Assembly (NCBI RefSeq): GCF_003858635.1
Contig: NZ_RQJO01000007.1
Span: forward strand, 125,941 to 189,940
Reading direction: 5' to 3'
DNA from: Larkinella rosea
GTDB lineage: Bacteria; Bacteroidota; Bacteroidia; Cytophagales; Spirosomataceae
DNA: 64,000 bases
Shown: one piece after another, positions 9,365 through 18,136 of the stretch
Position numbering within the stretch: the stretch's first letter is position 1
Layout of the letters: each line of letters begins with the position of its first letter
The notes under the pieces: model-generated
The model's database searches: none
Seen by the model: only the letters and a program-made list of their open reading frames with translations
Told to the model about the DNA's origin: nothing
Made by a program: the position numbers and the translations under genes

Positions 9365-11728
9365 ATGCGTTACCTATTGTGTTGTCTGGTCATTTTTTTT
9401 GCCGGGTTAGCGATGGCGCAATCTATGCTTAAACAGGCGGATCGGCAATTCGATGTTCTGGCTTTCAGCAACGCCATCGACCTGTATGAACAGGCCCTGA
9501 ACCACACCAAATTATCGGATGAAGAGCGGTTAGCCACACTATCGAAACTGGGGTATAGCTACCGGCAAATCCAGGATACGCAAAATGCAGAACGGGTATA
9601 TCGGACCATGCTTGGTTCCCTGAAAGAACCTAAAAATGAGTATATCCCCTGTTATCTCTACTTCGCTCAGGCCTTGGCCAGTAACGGAAAATACAAAGAA
9701 TCGCAGGAAATCTACGAACGCTACAGTAACTACCAGAGCGACGATCAGCGGGGGAAACAATTCTCCCGACTCTACAACGATGTCAGTATTTTGTCGCGCA
9801 ATTCCGGCAATTACAAAATCGAATTTCTGGAAATCAATACGACAAAAGCCGAATTCAGTCCGATGTATTACAAGGAAGGGTTGGTTTTTGTCTCCAATAA
9901 ACGACCGGGAAATGCCTTGAAGCGAGTTTTTAGCTGGGATAACTCGGCGTTTCTGGATTTGTATTACATGCCCGATGCCGCCGTAATGGGCGAAACCGTT
10001 GCCAGTTTGGGCGGGGCATCGATCAACCGGAAGAAAAAACGGACAAAGTCCCTGCGAACATTAGGCGAAGATGAATATACCGATCCCACGGCCAATGATA
10101 GCCGGACCGTAGGGTTTAGCTCGGCCAAAACCGCCTTGAGTGCGGAAGAATCATCGGGTGAAAGTCGAAATTTCGGCCGGTCGCTGAACACCAGGTATCA
10201 CGAAGGCCCCGTTGCGTTTACCAAAGATGGCGCAAAAGTGTTTTTTACCCGCAATAATTACAATAAAGGGAAATACCGGGAAAGCTCCGATGGAATCAAC
10301 AAGCTGAAACTGTATGTTGCAGAAGACAAAAAAGGCGTTTGGGGAGATGTGCAGGAATTACCCTTCAACAGCGACGAGTACTCGACCGGGCATCCGGCAC
10401 TGAGCCCGAACGACAAACTGCTCTTTTTTTCGTCGGACCGACCGGGCGGTTTTGGAGGAACGGACCTGTACGTTTCCGGTTTGAAAGATGGGAAATGGTC
10501 GGAACCGGTCAATTTGGGCAGTGCAATCAATACCAAAGGCAACGAGCTGTTCCCGTTTGTCGACGATCGGGGCAATCTGTATTTTTCGTCGGATGGCCAT
10601 CCCGGGTTAGGCGATCTGGATATTTTTTATGCGCAATTAACCGATAAAACTGTCGTCAGATCCGTGCAGAATATCGGCGAACCGCTCAATTCATCGAAGG
10701 ACGATTTTGGGATTGTTACCGATGGCGCGCGACTATTGGGATTTATCAGCAGCAATCGATTGAACGGCGGTGCCGATGACGATATTTACCGGTTTCGGCG
10801 CGAAGGACCTTTGTATGCGTGCCGGGAGCTGACAATCAACGTGTTCGATTCGGAAACGAAACGGCCCATCGGGAACGCTCAGCTTGACATCGAACAGAAA
10901 GACGTGCAGGATGGCCGGCGACAGACTCAAACCGACGCCGAGGGCAACATCCGGATTTGCCTGGACCCCGAAAGTGAATTTCGGATTTCGGCTTCGATGA
11001 ATGGCTACCTGACCAACCGCCTGGGATTTTCGACCAAAGGGTTGTCCGATGACCAGCCAGTGCGTCTGGAAATTCCGTTGAATGGCGCTCAGGTAATCGC
11101 GTCCCAACCAGTGAAGTCGAAAATACGGGGCCGGATTTTAACGCATTCCGAACGGCAGCCCATTGAAGGTGTGGAAGTGATTCTGCGAAATCTGTGCGAC
11201 AGCACGGTTTTGGAAATGGTGACCGGACCGGAGGGAAATTATGAGTTTTCGGTCGCGCCCGGTTGCGAATACATCGTTGAAGCACTGAAAGACTGCATGG
11301 GGACAACCGGTGCCCGCGTTACCCCAGCCGCCGACGGGACCACCGAACTGACCATGTTTCGTGAAGGCGATATTATTGAAATCGATAACATTTACTACGA
11401 CCTCGATCAGTGGACGATTCGTCCGGACGCTGCGATTGAGCTGGACAAACTGGTGGCTTTAATGAAAAAATATCCCGCCATGCGGATTGAAATGCGGTCG
11501 CACACCGACAGCCGGGGGTCAGCCTTGTATAACAAAACGCTATCGACGAAACGAGCCCGGGCCGCAGTTGCTTACCTGGTCAAAGGCGGAATTGTAGCCA
11601 AACGAATGAAAGCCGGTGGATACGGGGAAAGTGTATTATTGAACGAATGCAAAGACGGAGTGAAGTGTACCGAAGCCGAACACCAACGCAATCGCCGAAC
11701 GGAAATTAAGATACTTCAGGTTGAATAG
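9365..11728 (+). CDS. PorE-like TPR / beta-propeller / OmpA-domain protein of the T9SS
   Basis: 787 residues. A signal peptide (about 1-19, ending AMAQ) is followed by TPR-like helices (about 20-135), then WD40-like/PD40 beta-propeller blades (about 150-480; e.g. HPALSPNDKLLFFSSDRPGG and DDRGNLYFSSDGHPGLGDLD), two carboxypeptidase-regulatory-like beta sandwiches (about 485-660) and a C-terminal OmpA-like peptidoglycan-binding domain (about 675-787; YYDLDQWTIRPDA and MRSHTDSRGS). This domain order is that of PorE, the periplasmic T9SS component that ties the PorK/PorN rings to peptidoglycan. Many Bacteroidota have several OmpA/PD40 paralogues beside PorP/SprF genes, so this may be a system-specific paralogue rather than the core PorE. 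It lies between two PorP/SprF genes on the same strand. Confidence 0.85.
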   Translation: MRYLLCCLVIFFAGLAMAQSMLKQADRQFDVLAFSNAIDLYEQALNHTKLSDEERLATLSKLGYSYRQIQDTQNAERVYRTMLGSLKEPKNEYIPCYLYFAQALASNGKYKESQEIYERYSNYQSDDQRGKQFSRLYNDVSILSRNSGNYKIEFLEINTTKAEFSPMYYKEGLVFVSNKRPGNALKRVFSWDNSAFLDLYYMPDAAVMGETVASLGGASINRKKKRTKSLRTLGEDEYTDPTANDSRTVGFSSAKTALSAEESSGESRNFGRSLNTRYHEGPVAFTKDGAKVFFTRNNYNKGKYRESSDGINKLKLYVAEDKKGVWGDVQELPFNSDEYSTGHPALSPNDKLLFFSSDRPGGFGGTDLYVSGLKDGKWSEPVNLGSAINTKGNELFPFVDDRGNLYFSSDGHPGLGDLDIFYAQLTDKTVVRSVQNIGEPLNSSKDDFGIVTDGARLLGFISSNRLNGGADDDIYRFRREGPLYACRELTINVFDSETKRPIGNAQLDIEQKDVQDGRRQTQTDAEGNIRICLDPESEFRISASMNGYLTNRLGFSTKGLSDDQPVRLEIPLNGAQVIASQPVKSKIRGRILTHSERQPIEGVEVILRNLCDSTVLEMVTGPEGNYEFSVAPGCEYIVEALKDCMGTTGARVTPAADGTTELTMFREGDIIEIDNIYYDLDQWTIRPDAAIELDKLVALMKKYPAMRIEMRSHTDSRGSALYNKTLSTKRARAAVAYLVKGGIVAKRMKAGGYGESVLLNECKDGVKCTEAEHQRNRRTEIKILQVE

Positions 11729-11767
11729 CTTTAATTTGTACCTTCGTACACCCAATTCTGCTACTGA

Positions 11768-12688
11768 ATGATTCGACCGCTTATCTGGAAAATTGCCGGT
11801 GTCACTGCCTTGCTGATTGCAGGAAGTCAAATGGCATGGGCGCAGCGCGAAGTACTTTATTCGCAATACCATATTAACCCATTGACAATCAATCCCGCCT
11901 ATTCCGGTGCCCGGGAGAGTCTGACGATGTCGGCGGTGTTTCGTCGGAAGTGGTTTGGTCTTCAGGGACCCGGTTTTCCAATCACACAAAGTTTTGGTGC
12001 CGATGGCGCGGTTGCCGGAGGAAAAGTCGGGATCGGTTTTCAGGCGCTGAACGATCGGATGGGACTTTATTCGGCTACGGCTTTTAACGCGAGCCTGGCC
12101 TACCGGATTACGCTTCCGTCAATGGCAAAGCTTTCATTTGGAGCTTCGGGCGGAATCAATGTACTACCTATTTACGACCCGGCCAGCTCCACGAGTATCA
12201 ATAAGGCCGTCCCCAGTTTTGGGGCCGGGATTTATTACGAAGCCGAGCGGTTCTGGGCCGGGCTTTCCATGCCCGAACTGGTCACTCGTCCGCTGACGCT
12301 GACGGGCTCACAAAGTGCTCCGCTTCGTTACCAACGTCCGTTGTTTATTAATTTCGGGGGGCGCTTCAAAGCGGGCGAAAGTATTGATTTCTTGCCTTCT
12401 ATTTTGTTAACTCACCAGTCCGGATTTCCACTCGGTATCGACCTGAACGGCAAATTGTGGATCGAACAAAAACTGGGTCTGACGCTTTCCTACCGGGCGA
12501 ATAATGCCACATTCATCAGTACGCAGAATTACTTTGTTGTTATGGCCGAGTATGAACTTTCGAAGAGCATTCGGGTGGGGTATTCCCTCAGCAGCAGACA
12601 GGTCGAAAACCCCTTTTATCCCCAGAAAAGCGTTCACGAGGTCATATTCCGATATACACCCAACCCGATTAAGTTTCGATACCAGTAA
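11768..12688 (+). CDS. Second PorP/SprF family T9SS membrane protein
   Basis: 306 residues with a signal peptide ending near MAWAQ, followed by the family signature YSQYHINPLTINPAYSGARE, and a beta-barrel-like remainder. It is paralogous to the protein encoded at 8224-9213 but clearly diverged. It follows the PorE-like gene by 39 bp and is probably cotranscribed with it. As with other PorP/SprF proteins, a role in secretion or surface attachment of a specific T9SS cargo is expected; which cargo this copy serves cannot be read from the sequence. Confidence 0.9.
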   Translation: MIRPLIWKIAGVTALLIAGSQMAWAQREVLYSQYHINPLTINPAYSGARESLTMSAVFRRKWFGLQGPGFPITQSFGADGAVAGGKVGIGFQALNDRMGLYSATAFNASLAYRITLPSMAKLSFGASGGINVLPIYDPASSTSINKAVPSFGAGIYYEAERFWAGLSMPELVTRPLTLTGSQSAPLRYQRPLFINFGGRFKAGESIDFLPSILLTHQSGFPLGIDLNGKLWIEQKLGLTLSYRANNATFISTQNYFVVMAEYELSKSIRVGYSLSSRQVENPFYPQKSVHEVIFRYTPNPIKFRYQ

Positions 12689-12695
12689 ACGGAAG

Positions 12696-12786
12696 GGCTA
12701 TTACGGTTTTCAGTATACGGTTTTCGGTTGTTGACGCACTCGGTTCAAATTTGGGCCAGCAACCGAAAACGGAAAACCGTAAACCG
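12696..12786. repeat. Intergenic inverted repeat with TACGGTTTTCAG core
   Basis: The left arm around 12696-12729 (TACGGTTTTCAG then TACGGTTTTCGGTTG) pairs with the right arm around 12757-12784 (CAGCAACCGAAAACGGAAAACCGTA). The same core occurs in a perfect inverted repeat at 23697-23766. It may act as a terminator or be a dispersed palindromic element. Confidence 0.6.
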
Positions 12787-12794
12787 ACTCAACT

Positions 12795-13667
12795 ATGAAA
12801 GTTTCCGGTTTTAGTTTCATTCGAAATGCGGTCCGCTACGATTATCCCATTGTGGAGGCCATTCAGTCCGTATTACCGCTTTGCGACGAGTTTGTGATTG
12901 CGGTCGGTCGCTCCGAGGATGCGACACGCGAACTGATCCAGTCCATCAAATCGGATAAAGTCCGGATTATTGAAACCGTCTGGGATGATGCCCTGCGGGA
13001 AGGAGGGCGGGTCTTGGCAGTTGAAACCGATAAGGCATTGGCGGCTGTTTCACCGGATTCGGATTGGGCGTTTTACATTCAGGGCGACGAGGTACTGCCC
13101 GAAAAATACCTTCCGGTGGTCCGGGAGGCAATGAATCGGTACAAAGAGGATTCCGGCGTCGAAGGCTTATTGCTCAACTACCTGCATTTTTACGGTTCGT
13201 ACCGCTACATCGGCGATTCACGTCGGTGGTATCGCCGGGAGGTTCGGATTATTCGAAACACGGGTAACGTTGCTGCTTATCGGGACGCCCAGGGTTTCCG
13301 GACCCGCGACAATCAAAAGCTGAATGTCAAGCTAATCGATGCGACAATGTATCACTACGGTTGGGTAAAACCACCGGAAAAACAGGCCGATAAACTCAGT
13401 AATTTCGGGCGGTATTGGCACAATGACGAACACATGGCCAAATCGCGCGAAGAGCTGAAAGGGTTTGATTACCGGGAAGTGGATTCGCTGGCTGTGTTCG
13501 AAGGGACGCATCCGGCCGTGATGCAGCCCCGCATCGAGCGCATGAACTGGCAATTCGATTTTGATATCCGGCAAAAAAAGCTGTCGTTCAAAAACCGGTT
13601 TTTGAAAGCGATTGAAAACCTGACCGGCTGGCGGGTCGGCGAATACCGGAATTACAAATTGCGCTAA
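12795..13667 (+). CDS. Glycosyltransferase family 2-like protein
   Basis: 290 residues, no signal peptide or membrane segment. The N-terminus (VSGFSFIRNAVRYDYPIVEAI, shortened here to its key features: an early Asn after a strand and a following helix) and the block YIQGDEV (94-100) in place of a classical DxD are typical of a Bacteroidota subgroup of GT-A fold glycosyltransferases acting on surface polysaccharide or glycan. RDAQGFRTRDNQ and the histidines at MYHYGWVKPPEKQ are further conserved-looking blocks. It stands alone, downstream of the T9SS module; a role in glycosylating surface material is possible but unproven. Confidence 0.75.
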   Translation: MKVSGFSFIRNAVRYDYPIVEAIQSVLPLCDEFVIAVGRSEDATRELIQSIKSDKVRIIETVWDDALREGGRVLAVETDKALAAVSPDSDWAFYIQGDEVLPEKYLPVVREAMNRYKEDSGVEGLLLNYLHFYGSYRYIGDSRRWYRREVRIIRNTGNVAAYRDAQGFRTRDNQKLNVKLIDATMYHYGWVKPPEKQADKLSNFGRYWHNDEHMAKSREELKGFDYREVDSLAVFEGTHPAVMQPRIERMNWQFDFDIRQKKLSFKNRFLKAIENLTGWRVGEYRNYKLR

Positions 13668-13672
13668 CAAAT

Positions 13673-14152
13673 TCAGTTGGGATTCTTCGGGTGCCGATTT
13701 TTCCCCCGGTCCTTCATTTTTTCTTCGTGGCGCTCCTCCGCTTCTTCAATCGAATGCGACTCGGTTACTTTACTGTCCCGTTTCGCTTTTTCCACCAAAA
13801 TACCGTAATACCGGTGCAGTGTAATCAGTTCTTTTTCTGATAAATCCTCAATATTCAGTAATCGGTTGCTGGCTTTATTATGAGAAGCAATCAGCTCGTT
13901 GAGTTTGAGTTGAATCGCCATGGAGTCTTTGTTCTGCGATTTCTGAATCAGGAAAACCATCAAAAAGGTAATGATGGTAGTACCGGTATTGATAATTAAT
14001 TGCCAGGTGTCGGAGTAGTTGAAAATCGGGCCGGTCACGAGCCAGATGATGATGGTTGTAAAGGCCAGCAAAAACGCGGTGGAACTGCCGGTGGCTTTGG
14101 TGACGACACTGGCAAAGTGTTCAAAAATGGCAACAAATCCCTTTTTTTTCAT
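13673..14152 (-). CDS. Low-affinity iron permease family membrane protein
   Basis: 159 residues from the ATG at 14152 (an upstream TTG at 14164 is in frame but less likely). Two adjacent membrane segments are visible, STAFLLAFTTIIIWLVTGPI and TWQLIINTGTTIITFLMVFL, followed by the signature IQKSQNKDSMAIQLKLNEL and a charged, soluble C-terminus. This matches the PF04120-type 'low affinity iron permease' family (Fet4-like), whose bacterial members are short and whose iron-transport activity is assumed from the yeast homologue. It is convergent with the glycosyltransferase gene, the stops being 5 bp apart. Confidence 0.8.
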   Translation of the reverse strand: MKKKGFVAIFEHFASVVTKATGSSTAFLLAFTTIIIWLVTGPIFNYSDTWQLIINTGTTIITFLMVFLIQKSQNKDSMAIQLKLNELIASHNKASNRLLNIEDLSEKELITLHRYYGILVEKAKRDSKVTESHSIEEAEERHEEKMKDRGKNRHPKNPN

Positions 14153-14263
14153 TTTTAGGAGCAATTTTAAAGGTACATTTTAATTGAAATGGCAATCTGC
14201 TTTCTCAGGGCCATCCGGTACGAACTCAGTACACGGTCAGAACCAATTTTGTTCAGGTAATGT

Positions 14264-16135
14264 ATGGTTTATATGGCAAAATCTCCAGTGTCGGGCTTTC
14301 CGGGGCACGTAATTGCAAATGAAGAGGGTAAAGCCGAATTATCCTGGAAAGACCGTTTTGCGGCTCTCCGAAATCTGCCGGCTTTTTTCCGGATGATTTG
14401 GCAGGCATCTCCCGGTTTATTTCTGGGGAATGCAGCGGTTCGGCTGGTTCGGGCGGCTATGCCTGCGCTGACGCTGTATATTGGAAAACTCATTATTGAT
14501 GAAGTCGTTCAGTTGTCGAAACAGGCCGGGAGCGGTACGGATTGGCTCTGGACGCTGGTGGCGGCTGAGTTTGGGCTGGCGGTTTTGTCGACGGCTTTGG
14601 GTCGGCTGACCAGTTTGATCGACGGTTTACTGGGCGACCTGGTGACCAACCGTACGTCGGTGCGGCTGATGGAGCACGCGGCTACGCTCGATCTCGAACA
14701 GTTTGAAGATGCCACGTTTTACGATAAACTCGAACGCGCCCGACGCCAGACCACCGGGCGGTCTTTTTTGCTTTCCGGTGTTTTTGGTCAGGTGCAGGAA
14801 CTGATTTCGGTCGGTTTCCTGGCGGCCGGTTTGGCCGTATACAATCCCTGGTTGTTGGTTTTGCTGCTTTTGGCCGTCATTCCGGCCTTTATTGGCGACA
14901 ATTATTTCAACCAGAAAAGCTATTCGCTCTCGCGAAGCTGGACGCCCGAACGCCGGGAACTCGATTACCTGCGGTTTGTTGGCGCGAGTGACGAAACCGC
15001 TAAAGAGGTGAAAATCTTTGGCTTATCGAATTTCCTGATCAATCGGTTTCGGGATTTGTCGGGTCAATATTATCGTAAAAACCAGAGTTTATCCATTCGT
15101 CGGGCGGCCTGGGGGACCGTTCTCACGATTGTTGGTACGGTTGGTTATTACGGGGCTTACGTCTGGATTGTAGCCCGGGCCATGAATGGCAGCATTTCCA
15201 TTGGTGATCTTACGTTTCTGGCCGGTTCATTCCGGCAGTTGCGCGGGTCGATGGAAGGCATTTTACTGCAATTCAGCAGTTTGACGCAGGAAGCGGTTTA
15301 TTTGCAGGATCTATTTGATTTTTTTGAAATAAAACCGCTGATTCATTCGCCGGAAAAATCGCTATTGTTTCCCCAGAAAATTCAGCAAGGATTTGTGTTT
15401 GAGAATGTTGGCTTCAAATACACCAACTCCGACCGCTGGGCACTTCGTAACTTGAGTTTCAATCTGACGCCCGGTGAAAAGCTGGCGTTGGTTGGCGAAA
15501 ATGGCGCCGGGAAAACCACTCTGGTCAAGCTGCTGGCCCGCCTTTATGACCCCGCCGAAGGTCGGATCTTACTCGACGGCCACGACCTCCGTGATTATGA
15601 TTTGCTCGACCTGCGCCGGAATATCAGCGTGATTTTTCAGGATTACGTTCGTTTCAAGATGTCGGCGGGTGTCAACATAGCGGTGGGTGACATCGATGCC
15701 CGGACGAATCAGTCCCGCATCGAAAACTCCGCAGAGCGTAGTCTGGCTGATACGGTTATTGCCAAACTGCCGGGCGGTTATGAACAGCAATTGGGCCGGA
15801 GTTTTGGCAAAGGTGTTGAATTGTCGGGTGGCGAATGGCAAAAGGTTGCTTTGGGTCGGGCCTACATGCGGGATGCCGACGTGTTGATTCTGGACGAGCC
15901 AACGGCCGCGCTGGATGCCCGGGCCGAGTACGAAGTTTTCCAGCGGTTTTCCCGATTGACCGAGGGCAAAACCGCCGTAATTATTTCACACCGATTCTCA
16001 ACCGTTCGGATGGCTGATCGGATTCTGGTTTTGGAAAATGGCCGGTTACTGGAAATTGGCAGCCACCAGGAACTGCTTGAAAAAGAGGGGCGGTATGCCG
16101 AGTTGTTTCAGCTTCAGGCGCGGGGCTATCAGTAA
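14264..16135 (+). CDS. ABC exporter, fused permease and ATPase
   Basis: 623 residues. The first two thirds form an ABC-exporter membrane domain with about six transmembrane helices. The C-terminal ATPase has Walker A GENGAGKTTLVKLL (about 408), the signature LSGGEWQKVALGRAYM, Walker B VLILDEPTAALDA, and an H-loop in VIISHRFSTV. This is a half-transporter that works as a dimer. Substrate cannot be inferred; the EWQK signature variant and domain style resemble lipid or peptide/drug exporters. ATG at 14273 is an alternative start nine bases downstream. The stop is one base from the stop of the convergent Uma2-like gene. Confidence 0.9.
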   Translation: MVYMAKSPVSGFPGHVIANEEGKAELSWKDRFAALRNLPAFFRMIWQASPGLFLGNAAVRLVRAAMPALTLYIGKLIIDEVVQLSKQAGSGTDWLWTLVAAEFGLAVLSTALGRLTSLIDGLLGDLVTNRTSVRLMEHAATLDLEQFEDATFYDKLERARRQTTGRSFLLSGVFGQVQELISVGFLAAGLAVYNPWLLVLLLLAVIPAFIGDNYFNQKSYSLSRSWTPERRELDYLRFVGASDETAKEVKIFGLSNFLINRFRDLSGQYYRKNQSLSIRRAAWGTVLTIVGTVGYYGAYVWIVARAMNGSISIGDLTFLAGSFRQLRGSMEGILLQFSSLTQEAVYLQDLFDFFEIKPLIHSPEKSLLFPQKIQQGFVFENVGFKYTNSDRWALRNLSFNLTPGEKLALVGENGAGKTTLVKLLARLYDPAEGRILLDGHDLRDYDLLDLRRNISVIFQDYVRFKMSAGVNIAVGDIDARTNQSRIENSAERSLADTVIAKLPGGYEQQLGRSFGKGVELSGGEWQKVALGRAYMRDADVLILDEPTAALDARAEYEVFQRFSRLTEGKTAVIISHRFSTVRMADRILVLENGRLLEIGSHQELLEKEGRYAELFQLQARGYQ

Positions 16136-16136
16136 G

Positions 16137-16748
16137 TCAAAACACTATCTCTTCTTCTTTCAGGAGACGGGCCATATTTAAAACACAATTTTCCACTACC
16201 ACTACGTCGGTGTCCCAGTTTTCGGTGAGCCAGGGAGCCGAACGGCTGGCCGTAAATATTTTGCGGGATTTGGTTGTAATCCAGATTACTTTTTCAACCC
16301 CGAAATCCAGCATTCGGTCGGTTTTTTCATAGAAATAATCCAACTCCCGTGCCGGAAACTCTTCCAAATCGATCTTAACATCTACCTCAACGACTATTTT
16401 AGGTGGTATATCGAAGTATTTGCCTTTAATTATAACCTTCTCCTTATCAAAAATGGCAATATCGTTTGAGAGATTGTTGCCATTGGCAATATGAAGTCCT
16501 GATTCGCTCGTTGTCAGTAAATATTTTTTACGATTAATCTTATTAAATAAAAAACCATGCAATACAGAAACTATAATTGCCTGTAAATCAATACTTCCCA
16601 TAATCTCTTCGGGCGTTTTTAGATTGGCCAATACTTCCTTATAGCCTTTTCGATATAAAGGACGTCCGTTGAGTGTTTCGTAAATGAGAGATGCCGGGAT
16701 ATTGCGAGCCGCGGTTTCAGTTGGCGTAGTCAATGCGGTTTCGGCCAT
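16137..16748 (-). CDS. Uma2-family (DUF820) putative restriction-endonuclease-fold protein
   Basis: 203 residues from the ATG at 16748. The core NDIAIFDKE followed by PPKIVVEVDVKIDLEEF matches the Uma2 family, whose usual pattern is 'PDvav...PdlvvEvlS' in a PD-(D/E)xK nuclease fold. An early ESGLHIANGNN block occupies the position where Uma2 proteins have the strand before the acidic residue. Function of the family is unknown in detail; members are abundant in cyanobacteria and Bacteroidota and are often expanded. Codon use is more AT-rich than in neighbouring genes, hinting at acquisition. Converges on the ABC exporter. Confidence 0.7.
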   Translation of the reverse strand: MAETALTTPTETAARNIPASLIYETLNGRPLYRKGYKEVLANLKTPEEIMGSIDLQAIIVSVLHGFLFNKINRKKYLLTTSESGLHIANGNNLSNDIAIFDKEKVIIKGKYFDIPPKIVVEVDVKIDLEEFPARELDYFYEKTDRMLDFGVEKVIWITTKSRKIFTASRSAPWLTENWDTDVVVVENCVLNMARLLKEEEIVF

Positions 16749-16820
16749 AGTCTCCAAAAATGGTTACAATGAAAACAATGATACGAAAATTTGAGCTGGT
16801 ATTAAAGGGTAACCTTCAGC

Positions 16821-18032
16821 TTACACCAGAAAACCGAGGAATAAACCCGCGATGATCAGCAAATAAGGTGGTATTTTGGAGTATTCCAGCAGCAGAATCG
16901 TGGCGACAACCAGCAAAACCGATAGGCCATTTTCCGCCATGGGCTGAAACAGCGAAATGGCTGCGGAAGCCGTCAGCCCGGTACTGGCTGCGTTGATGCC
17001 TTCCAATGACGCCCGCACCGCGCGGTAGCGTTTCAGTTGGTTCCAAAACCGGTAAACGAAGAAAATCAGAAACGTGCCGGGGAGAAAAATACCGGCGGTG
17101 GCGGCAAAACCGCCCAACAACTGACCGCTTAAACCGCCATTGCGCATCGACAACACCCCAATGTAAGAAGCGAAGGAAAAAACCGGTCCCGGAGTAACCT
17201 GAACAATGGCCAGGCCCGACAAAAACTCCTGCCGACTCAAGTAATGTTTAAATTCGACAAACTCATTGTACAACATGGGCGTCAATACCTGACCTCCGCC
17301 AAAAACAAGACTGCCATTGCGGTAAAAGTTCTCGAATAAACGCAACGGCAACGATTTGGTGATGGCACCCAGCGTCGCGGCACCCACGAGCACGCCGATC
17401 CAGAGAAAAAAATTGGCCCAGCGAATCTGGATGGGCGCTTTCTCCATTTTTTCGTGTTTTTCGTAGAGAAAAGCGGTAGCAAATCCACCGGCCACGAGCA
17501 CAACGGGGGTAATATACGGCGACGGAAAAGCGTAGGACGCAAGAGCCGAAACAATCGCTAAAACCATACCCCGTTGATTCAAAATGACTTTTTTGGCAAT
17601 CCGGTAACCCGCCACGATCAAAAATCCAACCGCCATCGGCTGGATAAACCGGGTAAAATCGAGCGAAATGGACCGTTGCTGAACATAATAAATCCCAATC
17701 GCGACGGATGTCATCACCACCACTCCCGGGAGCGACCAGACGATCAGGGTGAGGTAGGCTAAATTGGGGCCGCCAATTTTAAAGCCCAGTGCGGTAATGG
17801 TTTGCGTGGACGTTGGGCCGGGTAAAATCTGACATAATGCATTCAGTTCCAGCAACTCGGCTTCGGTGAGGTAACGGCGTTTCACTACAAACCGATCGAG
17901 CATCATCGCCAGGTGGATTTGTGGACCACCAAATGTGGTACAGGCCAGAATAAAGACGTCTTTCAGGAATATAATAAAGCGTATGCGCCTTACCGGAGCG
18001 ATAGGGGAGAGTGTAGAAAGGTAAGAGGCCAT
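16821..18032 (-). CDS. chrA: Chromate transporter ChrA family
   Basis: 403 residues, polytopic. It has the two-fold CHR organisation: the first half has FGGPQIHLAMM and LCQILPGPTSTQ, the second has FGGGQVLTPMLYNEFV and VQVTPGPVFSFASYIG. These duplicated FGG(P/G) and PGP motifs are diagnostic of ChrA, an inner-membrane chromate efflux (chromate/sulfate antiport) protein. The length matches the long-chain two-domain type. There is no adjacent chrB or other resistance gene, so the physiological substrate is not certain. The gene has a 104-bp upstream region with a strong hairpin. Confidence 0.9.
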   Translation of the reverse strand: MASYLSTLSPIAPVRRIRFIIFLKDVFILACTTFGGPQIHLAMMLDRFVVKRRYLTEAELLELNALCQILPGPTSTQTITALGFKIGGPNLAYLTLIVWSLPGVVVMTSVAIGIYYVQQRSISLDFTRFIQPMAVGFLIVAGYRIAKKVILNQRGMVLAIVSALASYAFPSPYITPVVLVAGGFATAFLYEKHEKMEKAPIQIRWANFFLWIGVLVGAATLGAITKSLPLRLFENFYRNGSLVFGGGQVLTPMLYNEFVEFKHYLSRQEFLSGLAIVQVTPGPVFSFASYIGVLSMRNGGLSGQLLGGFAATAGIFLPGTFLIFFVYRFWNQLKRYRAVRASLEGINAASTGLTASAAISLFQPMAENGLSVLLVVATILLLEYSKIPPYLLIIAGLFLGFLV

Positions 18033-18048
18033 ACAGAGGATTCTATAT

Positions 18049-18098
18049 CCTGTCGCATCGTAACCGGATAGAATACAAAAAACGGGTCACGATGCGAC
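18049..18098. repeat. Inverted repeat upstream of chrA
   Basis: TGTCGCATCGT at 18049 pairs with ACGATGCGACA ending near 18098, extended inward by CC/GG pairs, with a short A-rich loop. It lies downstream of the oxygenase gene stop (18137) and upstream of the chrA start (18032), both on the minus strand. It could be a terminator without a clean T tail, or a leader structure of the chrA mRNA. Confidence 0.6.
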
Positions 18099-18136
18099 AA
18101 AAACAAGCGTGTTACGCAAATTAAAGATACAGGACT

